This document shows positions 8,227 to 17,348 of a stretch of DNA of 64,000 nucleotides, piece after piece. Every line of letters begins with the position of its first letter. The first letter of the stretch is position 1. The position numbers and the translations under genes are program-made. Source of the stretch: Alsobacter sp046349155 (GTDB taxonomy: Bacteria; Pseudomonadota; Alphaproteobacteria; Rhizobiales; Beijerinckiaceae); the NCBI GenBank assembly GCA_046349155.1, contig JAXMCW010000005.1, positions 186,001 to 250,000 on the forward strand. Direction: 5' to 3'. Under the pieces are notes generated by a model. The model did not search any database. It worked only from the letters and a program-made list of their open reading frames with translations, and was not told where the DNA came from.

Positions 8227-9258
8227 ATGGGCGTCGTGATCTGGCCGTCGCAGGCCATCCTGAAAGCCATTGAGAAAGGCCTGATAGCCGCTACGCCGGC
8301 CGTCGAGACCGCGCAAATCCAGCCGGCGAGTCTTGACCTGCGTCTCGGTGATCGGGCCTTCCGTGTCCCCGCGAGCTTCCTGCCGGGTCCGGGTCGCAGC
8401 ATGGCGGCGCGGCTGAGCGAACTCTCAACCCACGAAGTCGACCTAACCCAGCCGCAGGTCCTTGAACGGAACTGCGTCCACATCGTGCCGCTGATCGAAA
8501 ATCTCGCTTTGCCCGAGGGAACCTCGGCCCGCGCCAATCCCAAGAGTTCGTCGGGCCGCCTCGATATCTTCGTGCGCATCATCTGCGACGGAGGCCAAGC
8601 CTTCGACGAGATTCCGGCCGGATATCGCGGTCCTCTCTATGCGGAAGTCGTGCCGCGCTCCTTCCCTGTGATCGCCCGCATGGGTAGCACGCTCGCCCAG
8701 CTTCGTCTGTTCGACGAGGACGCGGCGGTCGGCGACAGGACGCGCCTGGTGCCTGTTTCGATCGACCTTGATCCGGCGGGCAAGCCAGGCGGCATCGTGG
8801 GATACCGCGCGCGGCGTACATCGGGCCTCATCGACCTCGCCAGGGTTGGCGCTTATCGGGTCGCCGAATTCTGGGAGCCCATTACGATGGATAGGGGGCG
8901 TCGGGAACTCGTGCTCGACCCCGACGACTTCTACATCCTCGCATCGCTCGAACACGTGGTGATCGGCGCCGACGAGGCTGCTGAGATGCTCGCCTACGAC
9001 ACGTCGGTCGGTGAACTCCGGGCACACTATGCCGGGTTCCTTGATCCCGGATTCGGGCTGGCTGAGGCAGGAGGTGCAGGGAGCAAGGTCGTCCTCGAGG
9101 TTCGTAGCCACGACGTGCCGTTCCTGCTCGACCACGGCCAGCGCGTCGCGACCCTGCGGTATGAGCCTTTGCGCGAACGCCCCGCTTTTCTTTATGGCGA
9201 GGGCATCCGCTCGAACTATCAGGGGCAGGGACTCAAACTCTCCAAGCATTTCGCCTGA
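8227..9258 (+). CDS. dcd: 2'-deoxycytidine 5'-triphosphate deaminase, two-domain form
   Basis: 343 residues, nearly double the usual 190-residue Dcd. It deaminates dCTP to dUTP for dTTP synthesis. It looks like two tandem dUTPase/Dcd folds: the first carries IQPASLDLRLGDRAFRVP and ARANPKSSSGRLDIFVR, the second carries GSKVVLEVRSHDVPFLLDHGQ and ends in a glycine-rich tail (SNYQGQGLKLSKHF). This long form is known in alphaproteobacteria. The ATG has GGGAGG upstream. Confidence 0.9.
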   Translation: MGVVIWPSQAILKAIEKGLIAATPAVETAQIQPASLDLRLGDRAFRVPASFLPGPGRSMAARLSELSTHEVDLTQPQVLERNCVHIVPLIENLALPEGTSARANPKSSSGRLDIFVRIICDGGQAFDEIPAGYRGPLYAEVVPRSFPVIARMGSTLAQLRLFDEDAAVGDRTRLVPVSIDLDPAGKPGGIVGYRARRTSGLIDLARVGAYRVAEFWEPITMDRGRRELVLDPDDFYILASLEHVVIGADEAAEMLAYDTSVGELRAHYAGFLDPGFGLAEAGGAGSKVVLEVRSHDVPFLLDHGQRVATLRYEPLRERPAFLYGEGIRSNYQGQGLKLSKHFA

Positions 9259-9578
9259 CGGAGGCATTCTCCGCTGCGACAGCAGGGGGACGCGCCGCAA
9301 GTCTTCGTGAGGCTTGTAGTCGTCGCGGATAGCCGCTGCGGTTGGCATCGTCGCTGGCGGGGCCGCTCGGCCTGGCATGTCGCCGCTGACTGGCCCGGCT
9401 CGCGGCGCGCTGCTCCGATGCTAGCGGCAGCATTTGCGGCCGCGACTTCCCGCGCGCCGAAGAGGCGGATGAGTGCTTCGTGTCTGCCCAACCCTGGCAG
9501 CGAGCTACATCGCGTGCGCCGAAGGCGCGCAAGGTGCGCGAGCGGGGCAGATGACTGGAACGAGACGTCGGCGAAAGG
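9259..9578. other. Gene-free spacer between dcd and the RraA-like gene
   Basis: This 320-bp convergent spacer has only short arginine-rich frames without ribosome binding sites. A small stem CGGAG/CTCCG sits just after the dcd stop. I see no other structured element. Confidence 0.5.
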
Positions 9579-10229
9579 CTAGAACTTCCCGAAGCGCAGG
9601 TAGGCCTCTTGCGGGTCAAGACCGGCCAGGATGGCGGTGCGGACCTTGTTCTCTGTCTGGATCGCAGTTTCGGCGGCAGCGACGATGTCCTCGGCATGTG
9701 CCTTGGGGAGGCGGACCATGCCGTCGCGATCCCCCAGCAGATAGTCTCCCGGCGCGATCACGACGTCGCCGATGCGGATCTCCTCGTCGATGGCCTTGGG
9801 CAGCCAGTGGCCGACAATGTCACGCGGGGTGTGGCCACGCGACCAGGTCTGGAAGTCCAGCGCGAGAAGGAAGTTGGTATCGCGGACATAGCCGTCCGCC
9901 ACGCATCCCAGCACGCCCTTGTTCTTCAAGGTCTCGGCCGAGAGCTCTCCCATGTGGGCCACGACCCTGTCATTGGGCTGGCATGTCCAGATATGGCCTG
10001 GCTTCGCCTTGGAGAGCAGGCCCGTCCACTGGAGCAGTGTCTCGTGCGGGTCCGCTTCGGGGTCGACTTTGCCTTCGATGGTGAAAGCCGGTCCTGCCAG
10101 CACCCGGTCGGGCATGTTCGAGACGAGTTCGGGAGGCAGCGTGAAGGCCTTGAAGCCCATTCCCCGCATGACGTCGTGAACCACACCCGTGTAGCACTGG
10201 CTGAGGCGCGAGGTGATGGGGTCGGACAT
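9579..10229 (-). CDS. RraA family protein
   Basis: 216 residues. The family covers RraA-type RNase E regulators and class II HMG/CHA aldolases, which cleave 4-hydroxy-4-methyl-2-oxoglutarate to pyruvate. The substrate-binding and metal motif GCVADGYVRDT (with the characteristic Gly-x-x-x-Asp-Gly-x-x-Arg-Asp pattern) and the later GDYLLGDRDGMVRLP are intact, so an aldolase or decarboxylase is likelier than an RNase E inhibitor. The true substrate is unknown. It stands alone next to a small hypothetical gene. Confidence 0.85.
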   Translation of the reverse strand: MSDPITSRLSQCYTGVVHDVMRGMGFKAFTLPPELVSNMPDRVLAGPAFTIEGKVDPEADPHETLLQWTGLLSKAKPGHIWTCQPNDRVVAHMGELSAETLKNKGVLGCVADGYVRDTNFLLALDFQTWSRGHTPRDIVGHWLPKAIDEEIRIGDVVIAPGDYLLGDRDGMVRLPKAHAEDIVAAAETAIQTENKVRTAILAGLDPQEAYLRFGKF

Positions 10230-10312
10230 GGGCAGATCCTTTGCGCAGGGGCCTCGAGGTGTCTCCTGCGCAGAGGACTAGCGGGACCGGCGCGCTGCGT
10301 CGAGATCCACCG

Positions 10313-10606
10313 TCAGGCGGCGCGGCGCAGGTCGAGCCGCATGACCTGGGAGATCTTGCGATGCACGGTCTGGAGACGGGCCAAAGGCTCGCGCTTTTCC
10401 CTTGCCTCGCGCGACGTCAGCCGTCTCATGAGGTCGGCGTCGTCCTTTTCGACCCTGTCGGCGGTGCGCTCCCGCAAATGGTCGTAGCGAAACCCGATAT
10501 CCGCAAGGCGAGAAAGGGCTCTCCGCGCCTCGTCGAGAAGTCCCGGCGGATAGAAGGCCGCGCAGTTGGGATCCCGCTCGTCCTGGCGCAACTTGCCGTA
10601 CCGCAT
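10313..10606 (-). CDS. Small basic hypothetical protein
   Basis: 97 residues, soluble, highly charged, with a helical RVEKDDADLMRRLTSREAR stretch and no signal peptide. An excellent Shine-Dalgarno (AGGGAGGA) precedes the ATG, which argues for a real gene. It may share a transcript with the RraA-like gene 83 bp downstream. No family is recognised. Confidence 0.6.
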   Translation of the reverse strand: MRYGKLRQDERDPNCAAFYPPGLLDEARRALSRLADIGFRYDHLRERTADRVEKDDADLMRRLTSREAREKREPLARLQTVHRKISQVMRLDLRRAA

Positions 10607-10846
10607 GGTGGTCCTCCCTGCATTTTCAAAAACACCAGTCGCGTCGGGTATGTCCCAACGTCGAGTTCTAAAGACTTGTTCTCAAACGCTGATGTCCGCG
10701 CACACTGCACATCTCGAACGAAGCCCCCGGGCCGTTCGTTCGCCGACGTGGACAATTTACATCAGGTTGCCGCCCATGGAAACCCGCCAAAAAGGGGCGA
10801 GCGGTTTCACCAGAGCCCAGGACATCGCGTCCTGATCGGCGCCGGC

Positions 10847-12139
10847 CTACGCGGCTGGCAAAGGGTCGTCAGGTCCGATCAGCCCCCAGGTGAGGCCGAC
10901 AGACGCCGTCCAGGAAAAGTCCCTCCCGCCCAGTGGCGCTCCGTCGCGTGGATCGAAGTATTCGGAGAAGCCGCTCAGCCGCAGGAGGGTCCCCGCATCC
11001 GTGCGGATTCTGTCGGCAATCGAGTCGAAGCCGTAGCTGGCGAAACCCTGCGCGATCATCCAGTTCATCATCAGCCACACGGGCCCTCGCCAGTAGCGCT
11101 TTGGGTCGAAACGGGGGTCGCGAGGGTCCATCGATGGAACCATGTACTGCACGCTCCGGGTCCACTCGTCGAACAGGCCCGCCAGGAGGGCCGCCCCATC
11201 CTCATCGACGGCGCCGGCATAAAGCGGAAGGAATGTCGCTGAGGTGACGCTGTCGACGAGTTCGTCACGGACGAGGTCCCGCGACCTATACGTTCCGTCG
11301 GGTGCTTGCAGAAGTGTCGTGCCGAGCCGTAGCCGTGCTGCCCGCCCGCGCGCAGCCTCGGCGACTGTTGCGTCGCCGAGAGCGTCAGCCAGGAGCGCGA
11401 GGTCGTGTTCGGCGCGCGCCAGGATGCATTGGATCCCGAGATCGCAGACGCGGAACGCGGATTCCCGGGCGATACGGGCCTGGTCCCAGTTCATCGTCGC
11501 GGACGTATCCACGAGCGTCATGACCCGGTCGTAGAAGAGATCGGTTGGCCGCTCGGACGGGTCGACCCGCTTGTTGTCCTGTCGAAGGGCCGCGACGTGC
11601 ACGGTCGGGACCAGGCTCTCCAACGGGGAGTCCCATTCGGGAGAATTGTCGCGCCCGCTTTCCCAGGGATGCACGCTGCACACGATGCCAAGCTCTCGCT
11701 GGTCGCGCGTGTCGGACCACCAGCGGTGCCAGGCATCGAGGCGAGGCAGCAACGCCGCCGCGCGTCGCCGCGCAAGCTCCTTGTCCTTCGCGCTGCCGAA
11801 GACCCGCCAGGCGGCCGAGGCCGCGACGGGCGGTTGCGTGATTCCGGAAGTCGGCGGCACATGGCTCGTCCGCCACGCATCGGGGCCCGGATAGTAGCCG
11901 TCGGCAGGAGCGTGAAAGATGATGTGAGGGACCATGCCGTCCCTCCACTGGCCGCGCATGAGGCTGTCGAGCTCGGTCCAGGCGCGATCCTCGTCGAGGA
12001 GCGCATAACCCATCGCGACGAATGCCGAATCCCAGTTCCACTGGAAGGGATAGACCCGGCCGTTTGGCACGGCATAGCCGCCGCGGTCATTTGCAGTGAG
12101 CACCGCTCGGGCGGTGGTGGGTCCTGTCATGGTCAGCAT
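10847..12139 (-). CDS. MGH1-like glycoside hydrolase
   Basis: 430 residues, an (alpha/alpha)6 glycosidase resembling GH63 and mannosylglycerate/glucosylglycerate hydrolases. Visible motifs are FQWNWDSAF near the start, VHPWESGRDNSPEWD in the middle (holding a candidate acid residue), YWRGPVWLMMNW and SEYFDPRDG near the C-terminus (candidate base). No signal peptide, so it should act in the cytosol on an imported substrate. It is the last gene of the lacI-type transport operon, 12 bp after the ATPase. A second ATG three codons downstream (12130) is an alternative start. Substrate is an inference. Confidence 0.82.
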   Translation of the reverse strand: MLTMTGPTTARAVLTANDRGGYAVPNGRVYPFQWNWDSAFVAMGYALLDEDRAWTELDSLMRGQWRDGMVPHIIFHAPADGYYPGPDAWRTSHVPPTSGITQPPVAASAAWRVFGSAKDKELARRRAAALLPRLDAWHRWWSDTRDQRELGIVCSVHPWESGRDNSPEWDSPLESLVPTVHVAALRQDNKRVDPSERPTDLFYDRVMTLVDTSATMNWDQARIARESAFRVCDLGIQCILARAEHDLALLADALGDATVAEAARGRAARLRLGTTLLQAPDGTYRSRDLVRDELVDSVTSATFLPLYAGAVDEDGAALLAGLFDEWTRSVQYMVPSMDPRDPRFDPKRYWRGPVWLMMNWMIAQGFASYGFDSIADRIRTDAGTLLRLSGFSEYFDPRDGAPLGGRDFSWTASVGLTWGLIGPDDPLPAA

Positions 12140-12151
12140 CCGATGAAGGGG

Positions 12152-13195
12152 TCAGGCGGCGATGGCCGTATCGGTCGAGGGGTCCATCCACACGATGCGT
12201 TCGCTAGGAAGAACAAGTCCCAGCTGGCCGTTGGCGGGCAGTGCGGTGTCGGGCGGGGCGGCCACGCGGACCTGCGTCTCGCCGATGCGCCCGGTGAGCA
12301 GCAGGTGCGAGCCCATCGGCTCGCTGACGCGGACCTGGAAGGGGATACCCTCGGTCGCCGCAACCAATCGGGCGTCCTCGCCGCGGAAACCGAGCAGGAG
12401 CTCTCCGTCCCTGGGCGCCGGTAAACGGGAGCCTCCGAGCGACACTGTCCCAGCGCCCGATGTAACCGGCAGGAAGTTCATGGGCGGCGAACCGACGAAG
12501 CCGCCTACGAAGCGGGTCGCCGGCCGCGCATAAACCTCAGGAGGTGGAGCGCATTGCACGATCCGGCCCCCATACATGACAGCAATCCGGTCGGCGAGGC
12601 CCATGGCCTCGGTCTGATCGTGGGTGACGTAGACCGTCGTGGTGCCGGCTTCGCGCAGCACGGACTTGAGCTCGGAGCGCATTTCGAGCCGAAGGAGCGC
12701 GTCGAGGTTGGAAAGCGGCTCGTCCATCAGAAGCACGGCGGGCTCGACGGCGAGCGCGCGGGCCACAGCGACGCGTTGGCGCTGACCACCGGAAAGCTTC
12801 GCCGGATAGCGCTCGAGGTAGGGCTCGATGTGAAGCAGAGCCGCCGCTTTGGCGACCTGTCGGCGGACCTGGTCGTCCGACCTGCGCTGCATGCGAAGGC
12901 CGAAGGCGACGTTCTCGAAGACCGTCATATGCGGAAATACCGCGTAGTTCTGGAACACCATGGCCAGTCCACGCTCGCGCGGCGCAAGGTTCGATACGTC
13001 GCGTCCGCCGATCAGGACGCGGCCCGAGCTCTGCTGCTCGAGGCCGGCCATGATGCGCAGCAGCGTGGTCTTGCCGCATCCGGAAGGACCCAGCAGTGCG
13101 ACAAATTCTCCATCGGAGATGTCGAGTGAGACCTCGGCAAGCGCCGTGGCGCTGCCGAAGGACTTGGCGATTCGGTCAATTGCGATGCCGGCCAT
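12152..13195 (-). CDS. ABC transporter ATPase, MalK/UgpC type
   Basis: 347 residues. It powers sugar import with the two permeases upstream. Walker A GPSGCGKTT, the signature LSGGQRQRVAVARAL and Walker B LLMDEPLSNLDA are intact, with switch His in YVTHDQTEAM. A C-terminal OB-type TOBE domain (from about residue 240) is typical of the carbohydrate uptake class 1 ATPases. It begins 9 bp after the MalG-type permease ends. Confidence 0.95.
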   Translation of the reverse strand: MAGIAIDRIAKSFGSATALAEVSLDISDGEFVALLGPSGCGKTTLLRIMAGLEQQSSGRVLIGGRDVSNLAPRERGLAMVFQNYAVFPHMTVFENVAFGLRMQRRSDDQVRRQVAKAAALLHIEPYLERYPAKLSGGQRQRVAVARALAVEPAVLLMDEPLSNLDALLRLEMRSELKSVLREAGTTTVYVTHDQTEAMGLADRIAVMYGGRIVQCAPPPEVYARPATRFVGGFVGSPPMNFLPVTSGAGTVSLGGSRLPAPRDGELLLGFRGEDARLVAATEGIPFQVRVSEPMGSHLLLTGRIGETQVRVAAPPDTALPANGQLGLVLPSERIVWMDPSTDTAIAA

Positions 13196-13204
13196 GACGT
13201 GTCC

Positions 13205-14008
13205 TCAGCGGTTGGATACGCCCCACATGGCGAAGAGGTACTTGCGGACTGCGAAGATGAAAACGACGGAGGGGACGATCAGGATGAAGCCGCCGGCGAA
13301 GCGATAGTGCAGCGGGCTTTCGGCCAGGATCGTCAGCAGATAGGCGGTCAGCGTGCGCTCGCGCACGGTGAGCACGCTTGCAGCGAATACCTCGTTCCAC
13401 GAGATCACGAAGGCGAAGACGGCGGCCGCCACGATGCCCGGCGCGGCCAGTGGCAGGACGACCTTGCGCACGGCTCGCCAGCGCGATGCGCCGAAGACCC
13501 AGGCCGCTTCCTCCAGCTCTCGCGGGATGCCCTGGAACAAGCTCGCCGTGACAAGCACGGCAAACGGCAAGGCCAGCGCCGTGTGAACGAGGCTCACCCC
13601 GAGCGGCGTGTCGTAGAGCCCGACGCGGATGAAGCTCACGGTGAGCGGAAGCGCGAGGATGGCGAGGGGGAAGGCGCGTGTGAGCAGCACGAGCATGCGG
13701 AAGCCTGTCTGCCCGATGAAGCTGTATCGCGCGAGCGCGTAGCCGGCGGGCGCGCCGAGCCCGATCGAGAAGATCATCGTGAGGACGGCCGCGATCACCG
13801 AGTTGCCCATGGCGTGCCAGACGCCCTCGATCTCGAGGAAGGGCATGAGGTTGGCGAGCGTCGAGCGCGCGGGAGACAGGGTTTTCGGCCAGGCGAAGAC
13901 CCAGGAACGCCCACCGAAGGCCCCAAGTCCGATCATGTAGAGCGGCACCAGAACCCAGGCGCAGAGCACCGCGACTCCACTCCAGAAGACCAGGCGGCGC
14001 GCCGTCAT
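13205..14008 (-). CDS. Sugar ABC permease, MalG type
   Basis: 267 residues, about six membrane helices. The EAA loop that docks the ATPase reads EEAAWVFGASRWRAVRKV followed by VLPLAAPG. It overlaps the upstream permease by 4 nt, so translation is coupled. Its third-position GC (about 83% in a hand-counted sample) is clearly below that of the next permease (about 95%), so a compositional step falls here. Confidence 0.94.
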   Translation of the reverse strand: MTARRLVFWSGVAVLCAWVLVPLYMIGLGAFGGRSWVFAWPKTLSPARSTLANLMPFLEIEGVWHAMGNSVIAAVLTMIFSIGLGAPAGYALARYSFIGQTGFRMLVLLTRAFPLAILALPLTVSFIRVGLYDTPLGVSLVHTALALPFAVLVTASLFQGIPRELEEAAWVFGASRWRAVRKVVLPLAAPGIVAAAVFAFVISWNEVFAASVLTVRERTLTAYLLTILAESPLHYRFAGGFILIVPSVVFIFAVRKYLFAMWGVSNR

Positions 14009-14856
14009 GGCCTGGCCTCCTCGGGCGTGCGCAGCAGGCGCAGGTACACGGCGGTCGCCGCCAGCGACACGGCCATGATGAGAACGGCGTAGGCGGCTGC
14101 GACCGCATAGTTCTGGTTCGTGTTCTGCCAGACATAGGCTTCGCCCGCGAGCACCGGCAGGTTGCTGCCGCCGAGTGCGTAGACGACGCCGAAGACTTCA
14201 AAGGCGAGCACCGTGCGAAGGATCAGAGCGGACTGCAGGCTGGGCTTCAGCAGCGGCAAGGTGATGCGTCGAAAACGTGTCCAAGGCCCTGCTCCGAAGA
14301 TCTCGGCTGCCTCGGCATATTCCTTCGGAATGAGCTGCAGGCCGGCCACCAGCACCACGAGAACGATCGCTGTGGCGCGCCAGACCTCCGCCGCGACGAT
14401 GCCGAGAAACAACGTTACCGGATGCTCATAGGTGAGCCAGGCGGTCTTGCCGGAGAGCAGTCCCAGCGAATAGAGGGCGCTGTTGAGGAAACCCGTGTCG
14501 GACAGGATCACCAGCCAGACGAGACCGGCCGCGAGGTCGGAGATGCCGAGGGGGATCGTCCAGATCCAGAGCACCAGGTCGCGCCCGGCAGCCATCTTCT
14601 GCAGCATCAGCCCCATGCCGAGCGCCAGTGCGATCTGCATGGGCACCACCGCGACCACGAGCGCGAAGGTGTTGCGCAGCGCCGGCCAGAAGTTCAGGTC
14701 GCCCGCCATCTTCTGGAATGGGCCGAGCGAGAACCCGCCGGTCTCGCCCGTGAAGGCCAGCGCCATCGTCTGCACCAGCGGCATCACGAAGAGCGCAAGC
14801 AGGAACAGAACGGCCGGGGCGATCAGCAGGTAGGGCAGCACGCGCAAACGCGCCAT
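14005..14856 (-). CDS. Sugar ABC permease, MalF type
   Basis: 283 residues with six predicted helices beginning at residue 7 (LPYLLIAPAVLFLLALFVMP). The EAA loop is YAEAAEIFGAGPWTRFRRI followed by TLPLLKPS. It pairs with the downstream MalG-type subunit to form the membrane channel of the importer. It lies 63 bp after the binding-protein gene. Confidence 0.94.
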   Translation of the reverse strand: MARLRVLPYLLIAPAVLFLLALFVMPLVQTMALAFTGETGGFSLGPFQKMAGDLNFWPALRNTFALVVAVVPMQIALALGMGLMLQKMAAGRDLVLWIWTIPLGISDLAAGLVWLVILSDTGFLNSALYSLGLLSGKTAWLTYEHPVTLFLGIVAAEVWRATAIVLVVLVAGLQLIPKEYAEAAEIFGAGPWTRFRRITLPLLKPSLQSALILRTVLAFEVFGVVYALGGSNLPVLAGEAYVWQNTNQNYAVAAAYAVLIMAVSLAATAVYLRLLRTPEEARP

Positions 14857-14919
14857 GGCCGGACCTCCGGGCGAGAGCGGGGGAAGGCGCGCCGCGAAGG
14901 ATCCGGCGCGCCCGGCGGT

Positions 14920-16197
14920 TCACTTGACGGGACAAGGTCCCGTCGACGGAGCGTCGGGCGCCCAGCAGGGAGCCTTGGTGTCTTCCATGATCGCGCGCAG
15001 CGCGACGGCTTGCTCGTCGAGCACCTTGGCCACCGGTTCCTTGTTGAGGACGATGCGCGTGAAGGTGTCGACATAGACCTTGTTGAACTCGCCGCCCTTC
15101 GCGCCCAGGCCCACAGGCAGCAGCACGGTGATGAGATCCTTGGAATCCATGGTCTTGCCGAGGCCGCCGGCGATCAGCTTGATGCCCGGCGAGAGGTCGG
15201 CCGGCAGTTCGGCCTTCACGACCGGGAAGAAGCCCACCTCCTTCGCCGTGATGATCTGGGTGGCAGGCTTGGTCAGATGATCGATCAGCGCGACGGCGCC
15301 GGCACGGTCGGGCGCGTTCTTGGGGATCGAAAGGCCCGCCAGCACGACCATCGCGCCGCGGCCCTTTGGACCGGCAGGGGAGGGCACCACGACGTAGTCG
15401 TCCGGCGCGGCGGTGAGCGCCTCGCGCACACGCGCCACGTGATCCCAGGCGATCCAGACGTCGCCGGACTGGAGCGGCTCCTGCATGAAGTCGTAGCGGG
15501 TCGAGTCGGGGTTCACGAAGGCCCACAGGGCGGCGAAGTCGCTCCAGGCCTTCTGCGCCTCAGGCGAGCGAAAGGCCGTGACCGTCGAATTGGTGTAGGC
15601 GGGAAGCAGCGACCCCTCCAGGAAGCGGGCGAAGAGGCCCTTCGGACCGGCCGGGAACCCAAGCAGGCGCTTTCCGGTCTTGTCCTGGATCGCCTTGCCC
15701 CAGGCGAGCAACTGGTCGTAGGTCAGCGCGTTCACGTCCGCGCCCGCGGGCAGGAACGGCAGCGCCTGCTTGTTGACCACGACCACATAGCTCGCCTGCA
15801 TCCAGGGGATCATCAGCACGTGGTCGGTGCCGAACTTGCCGGAGTCCATCAGGCCCTGCGGGATGCCCCGGTCCTTCAGGGTGGCTGCGACGTCGTCGAG
15901 CGGCTGCAGGATATCGACGAGCGGAGCCATCTCGCCGTGCCCCGCGCCGTACAGGCTGGCAGTGACCTTTCCGGCCTGCTGTTCGGCGCGCGCCCGCACC
16001 GTGAAGGGACCGGGCTCGTCCACGACGTAGGTCGTCGCGGGTCCGCCCTTCAGGATCGCGGAGCGCACCTTCTGCGCCTCCTCGATCGGTCGCAACTGCG
16101 TGGACATGAAGACGAGGTCGGCGGCGCGTGCGGCCTGCACTGCGGCCAGCGAGGTCGCCATCACCGCGGCCGCGAGGCCGGCTCTGAAAAGGGTCAT
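14920..16197 (-). CDS. Extracellular sugar-binding protein of the ABC transporter
   Basis: 425 residues from the ATG at 16197, which has GGAGGAAAC immediately upstream. Residues 1-26 form a Sec signal peptide (AAVMATSLAAVQAARA before Ala). The body is a cluster 1 solute-binding protein (mostly type I sugar ligands), with the LPAGADVNALTYDQLLAWGKA segment common to the group. Two cysteines near the C-terminus (CWAPDAPSTGPC) may form a disulphide. The open frame continues far upstream in phase, but that part is antisense-like and lacks family similarity. Confidence 0.93.
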   Translation of the reverse strand: MTLFRAGLAAAVMATSLAAVQAARAADLVFMSTQLRPIEEAQKVRSAILKGGPATTYVVDEPGPFTVRARAEQQAGKVTASLYGAGHGEMAPLVDILQPLDDVAATLKDRGIPQGLMDSGKFGTDHVLMIPWMQASYVVVVNKQALPFLPAGADVNALTYDQLLAWGKAIQDKTGKRLLGFPAGPKGLFARFLEGSLLPAYTNSTVTAFRSPEAQKAWSDFAALWAFVNPDSTRYDFMQEPLQSGDVWIAWDHVARVREALTAAPDDYVVVPSPAGPKGRGAMVVLAGLSIPKNAPDRAGAVALIDHLTKPATQIITAKEVGFFPVVKAELPADLSPGIKLIAGGLGKTMDSKDLITVLLPVGLGAKGGEFNKVYVDTFTRIVLNKEPVAKVLDEQAVALRAIMEDTKAPCWAPDAPSTGPCPVK

Positions 16198-16226
16198 GTG
16201 TTTCCTCCGGTGCACTGTCTTGTTGT

Positions 16227-17282
16227 TCAGCTGCGTTGAGTTGGCTCGAAGTCGTGGGGGCGATCCGGCGCCCCGGCCGAGCGACGCGCGGCGAGCGTGC
16301 CTCCCTGCAGAAAGGCCACCGGCTGCACGGCCTGCAGGGCGGCGGGATCCTCGCCGTCGATGCGGGCCAGCATGAACGAGGCGAGCTGCTCCGCCGTAGC
16401 CTCGAAGCTCAGCTCCATCGTGGTGAGCGGAGGAGAGGTGAAGGCGGACGCGGTGAGGTTGTCGTGGCCGATGACGGACAGGTCGCGCCCGGGAACGAGG
16501 CCCCGCTCGGCGCAGCACTTCAAGACGCCATAGGCCATGCGGTCCGTCGCCGCGACGATCGCCGTCGGCGGATCCCGCCCGTCGAGCAGCGCGTGCGCCA
16601 TGGCGCATGCCGCATGCCCGTCCGCGGGAATCTCGCAGACCCGCGGCTCGAGCCCCGCCTCGTCCATCGCGCGGGCAAACCCCGTGCGGCGATAGCGCGA
16701 GAAGCAAAAGGCGGACGGAGCCGCGAGATGCACGAGGCTGCGATGGCCGAGGGCCAGAATCCGCCGGGTGGCGTCGGCGAAAGCTGCCTCGCCGTCGCCG
16801 TCGACAAAGGCGTAGGGCTGTCGTGCATTCGTGCGCCCCATGCACACGAAGGGGAAATCGACGGATTGCAGGTAGGTCACGCGGGGATCGTCCCAGCGTG
16901 TGCGTACGACGATCACGCCGTCGGCCCGACGGCTTTCGACGAGACGGCGGTAGAGGGCGTCCTCCTCTGCGCCCGGCGACGCCGACAGGACAGAGAGGTC
17001 GTAGCCCGCCGCGGCCAGCCGCCGGCCGATGCCGTGCAGGAGGCGGATGTAGAGCGGTTCGTCGAAATGGCCGGCTTCGGTCGGCAGGACGAGCGACACG
17101 ATCTCGCTGCGGCCGGTGCTGAGCCGCCGGGCCGCGCTGTTGGGCCGGTAGTTCGCCGCCTTGGCGGCGGCAACGATCCGGGCCCTCGTCTCGGTGGAAA
17201 CGTTGGGATGGCCGTCCAGCGCCCGCGACACCGTCGCGGCGGACACGCCCAGCGCCTTGGCCAGCTCGCGAACCGAGCTCAT
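16227..17282 (-). CDS. LacI family transcriptional regulator
   Basis: 351 residues. The N-terminal helix-turn-helix (SSVRELAKALGVSAATVSR, residues 2-20) and hinge (NSAARRLSTGRS) are followed by a periplasmic-binding-protein-like sensor domain. It is the first gene of the transport operon, 29 bp before the binding protein, and two LacI-type operators lie 44-74 bp upstream of its start, so it probably represses itself and the operon until the imported sugar or a product binds. Confidence 0.94.
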   Translation of the reverse strand: MSSVRELAKALGVSAATVSRALDGHPNVSTETRARIVAAAKAANYRPNSAARRLSTGRSEIVSLVLPTEAGHFDEPLYIRLLHGIGRRLAAAGYDLSVLSASPGAEEDALYRRLVESRRADGVIVVRTRWDDPRVTYLQSVDFPFVCMGRTNARQPYAFVDGDGEAAFADATRRILALGHRSLVHLAAPSAFCFSRYRRTGFARAMDEAGLEPRVCEIPADGHAACAMAHALLDGRDPPTAIVAATDRMAYGVLKCCAERGLVPGRDLSVIGHDNLTASAFTSPPLTTMELSFEATAEQLASFMLARIDGEDPAALQAVQPVAFLQGGTLAARRSAGAPDRPHDFEPTQRS

Positions 17283-17325
17283 GCATCCTCCCGAAACGTC
17301 TTCTGCGCTCCGATATTGGGCATGT

Positions 17326-17335
17326 AAACCGGTTT
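17326..17335. promoter_or_regulatory. LacI-type operator 1
   Basis: Perfect palindrome AAACCGGTTT with the central CG typical of LacI family operators, flanked by TGT and CAT. Its centre is 22 bp from that of operator 2, about two helical turns, so dimers would bind the same face of the DNA. Confidence 0.75.
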
Positions 17336-17348
17336 CATCGCATCATGC

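Noticed and set aside
9219..9697. Overlapping short frames on both strands between dcd and the RraA-like gene
   Set aside because: No ribosome binding sites, arginine-rich composition, and overlap with clear genes.
14422..16239. A 605-codon plus-strand frame opposite the binding-protein and permease genes
   Set aside because: Composition is Arg/Gly/His-rich with no domain; the minus strand carries clear gene families.
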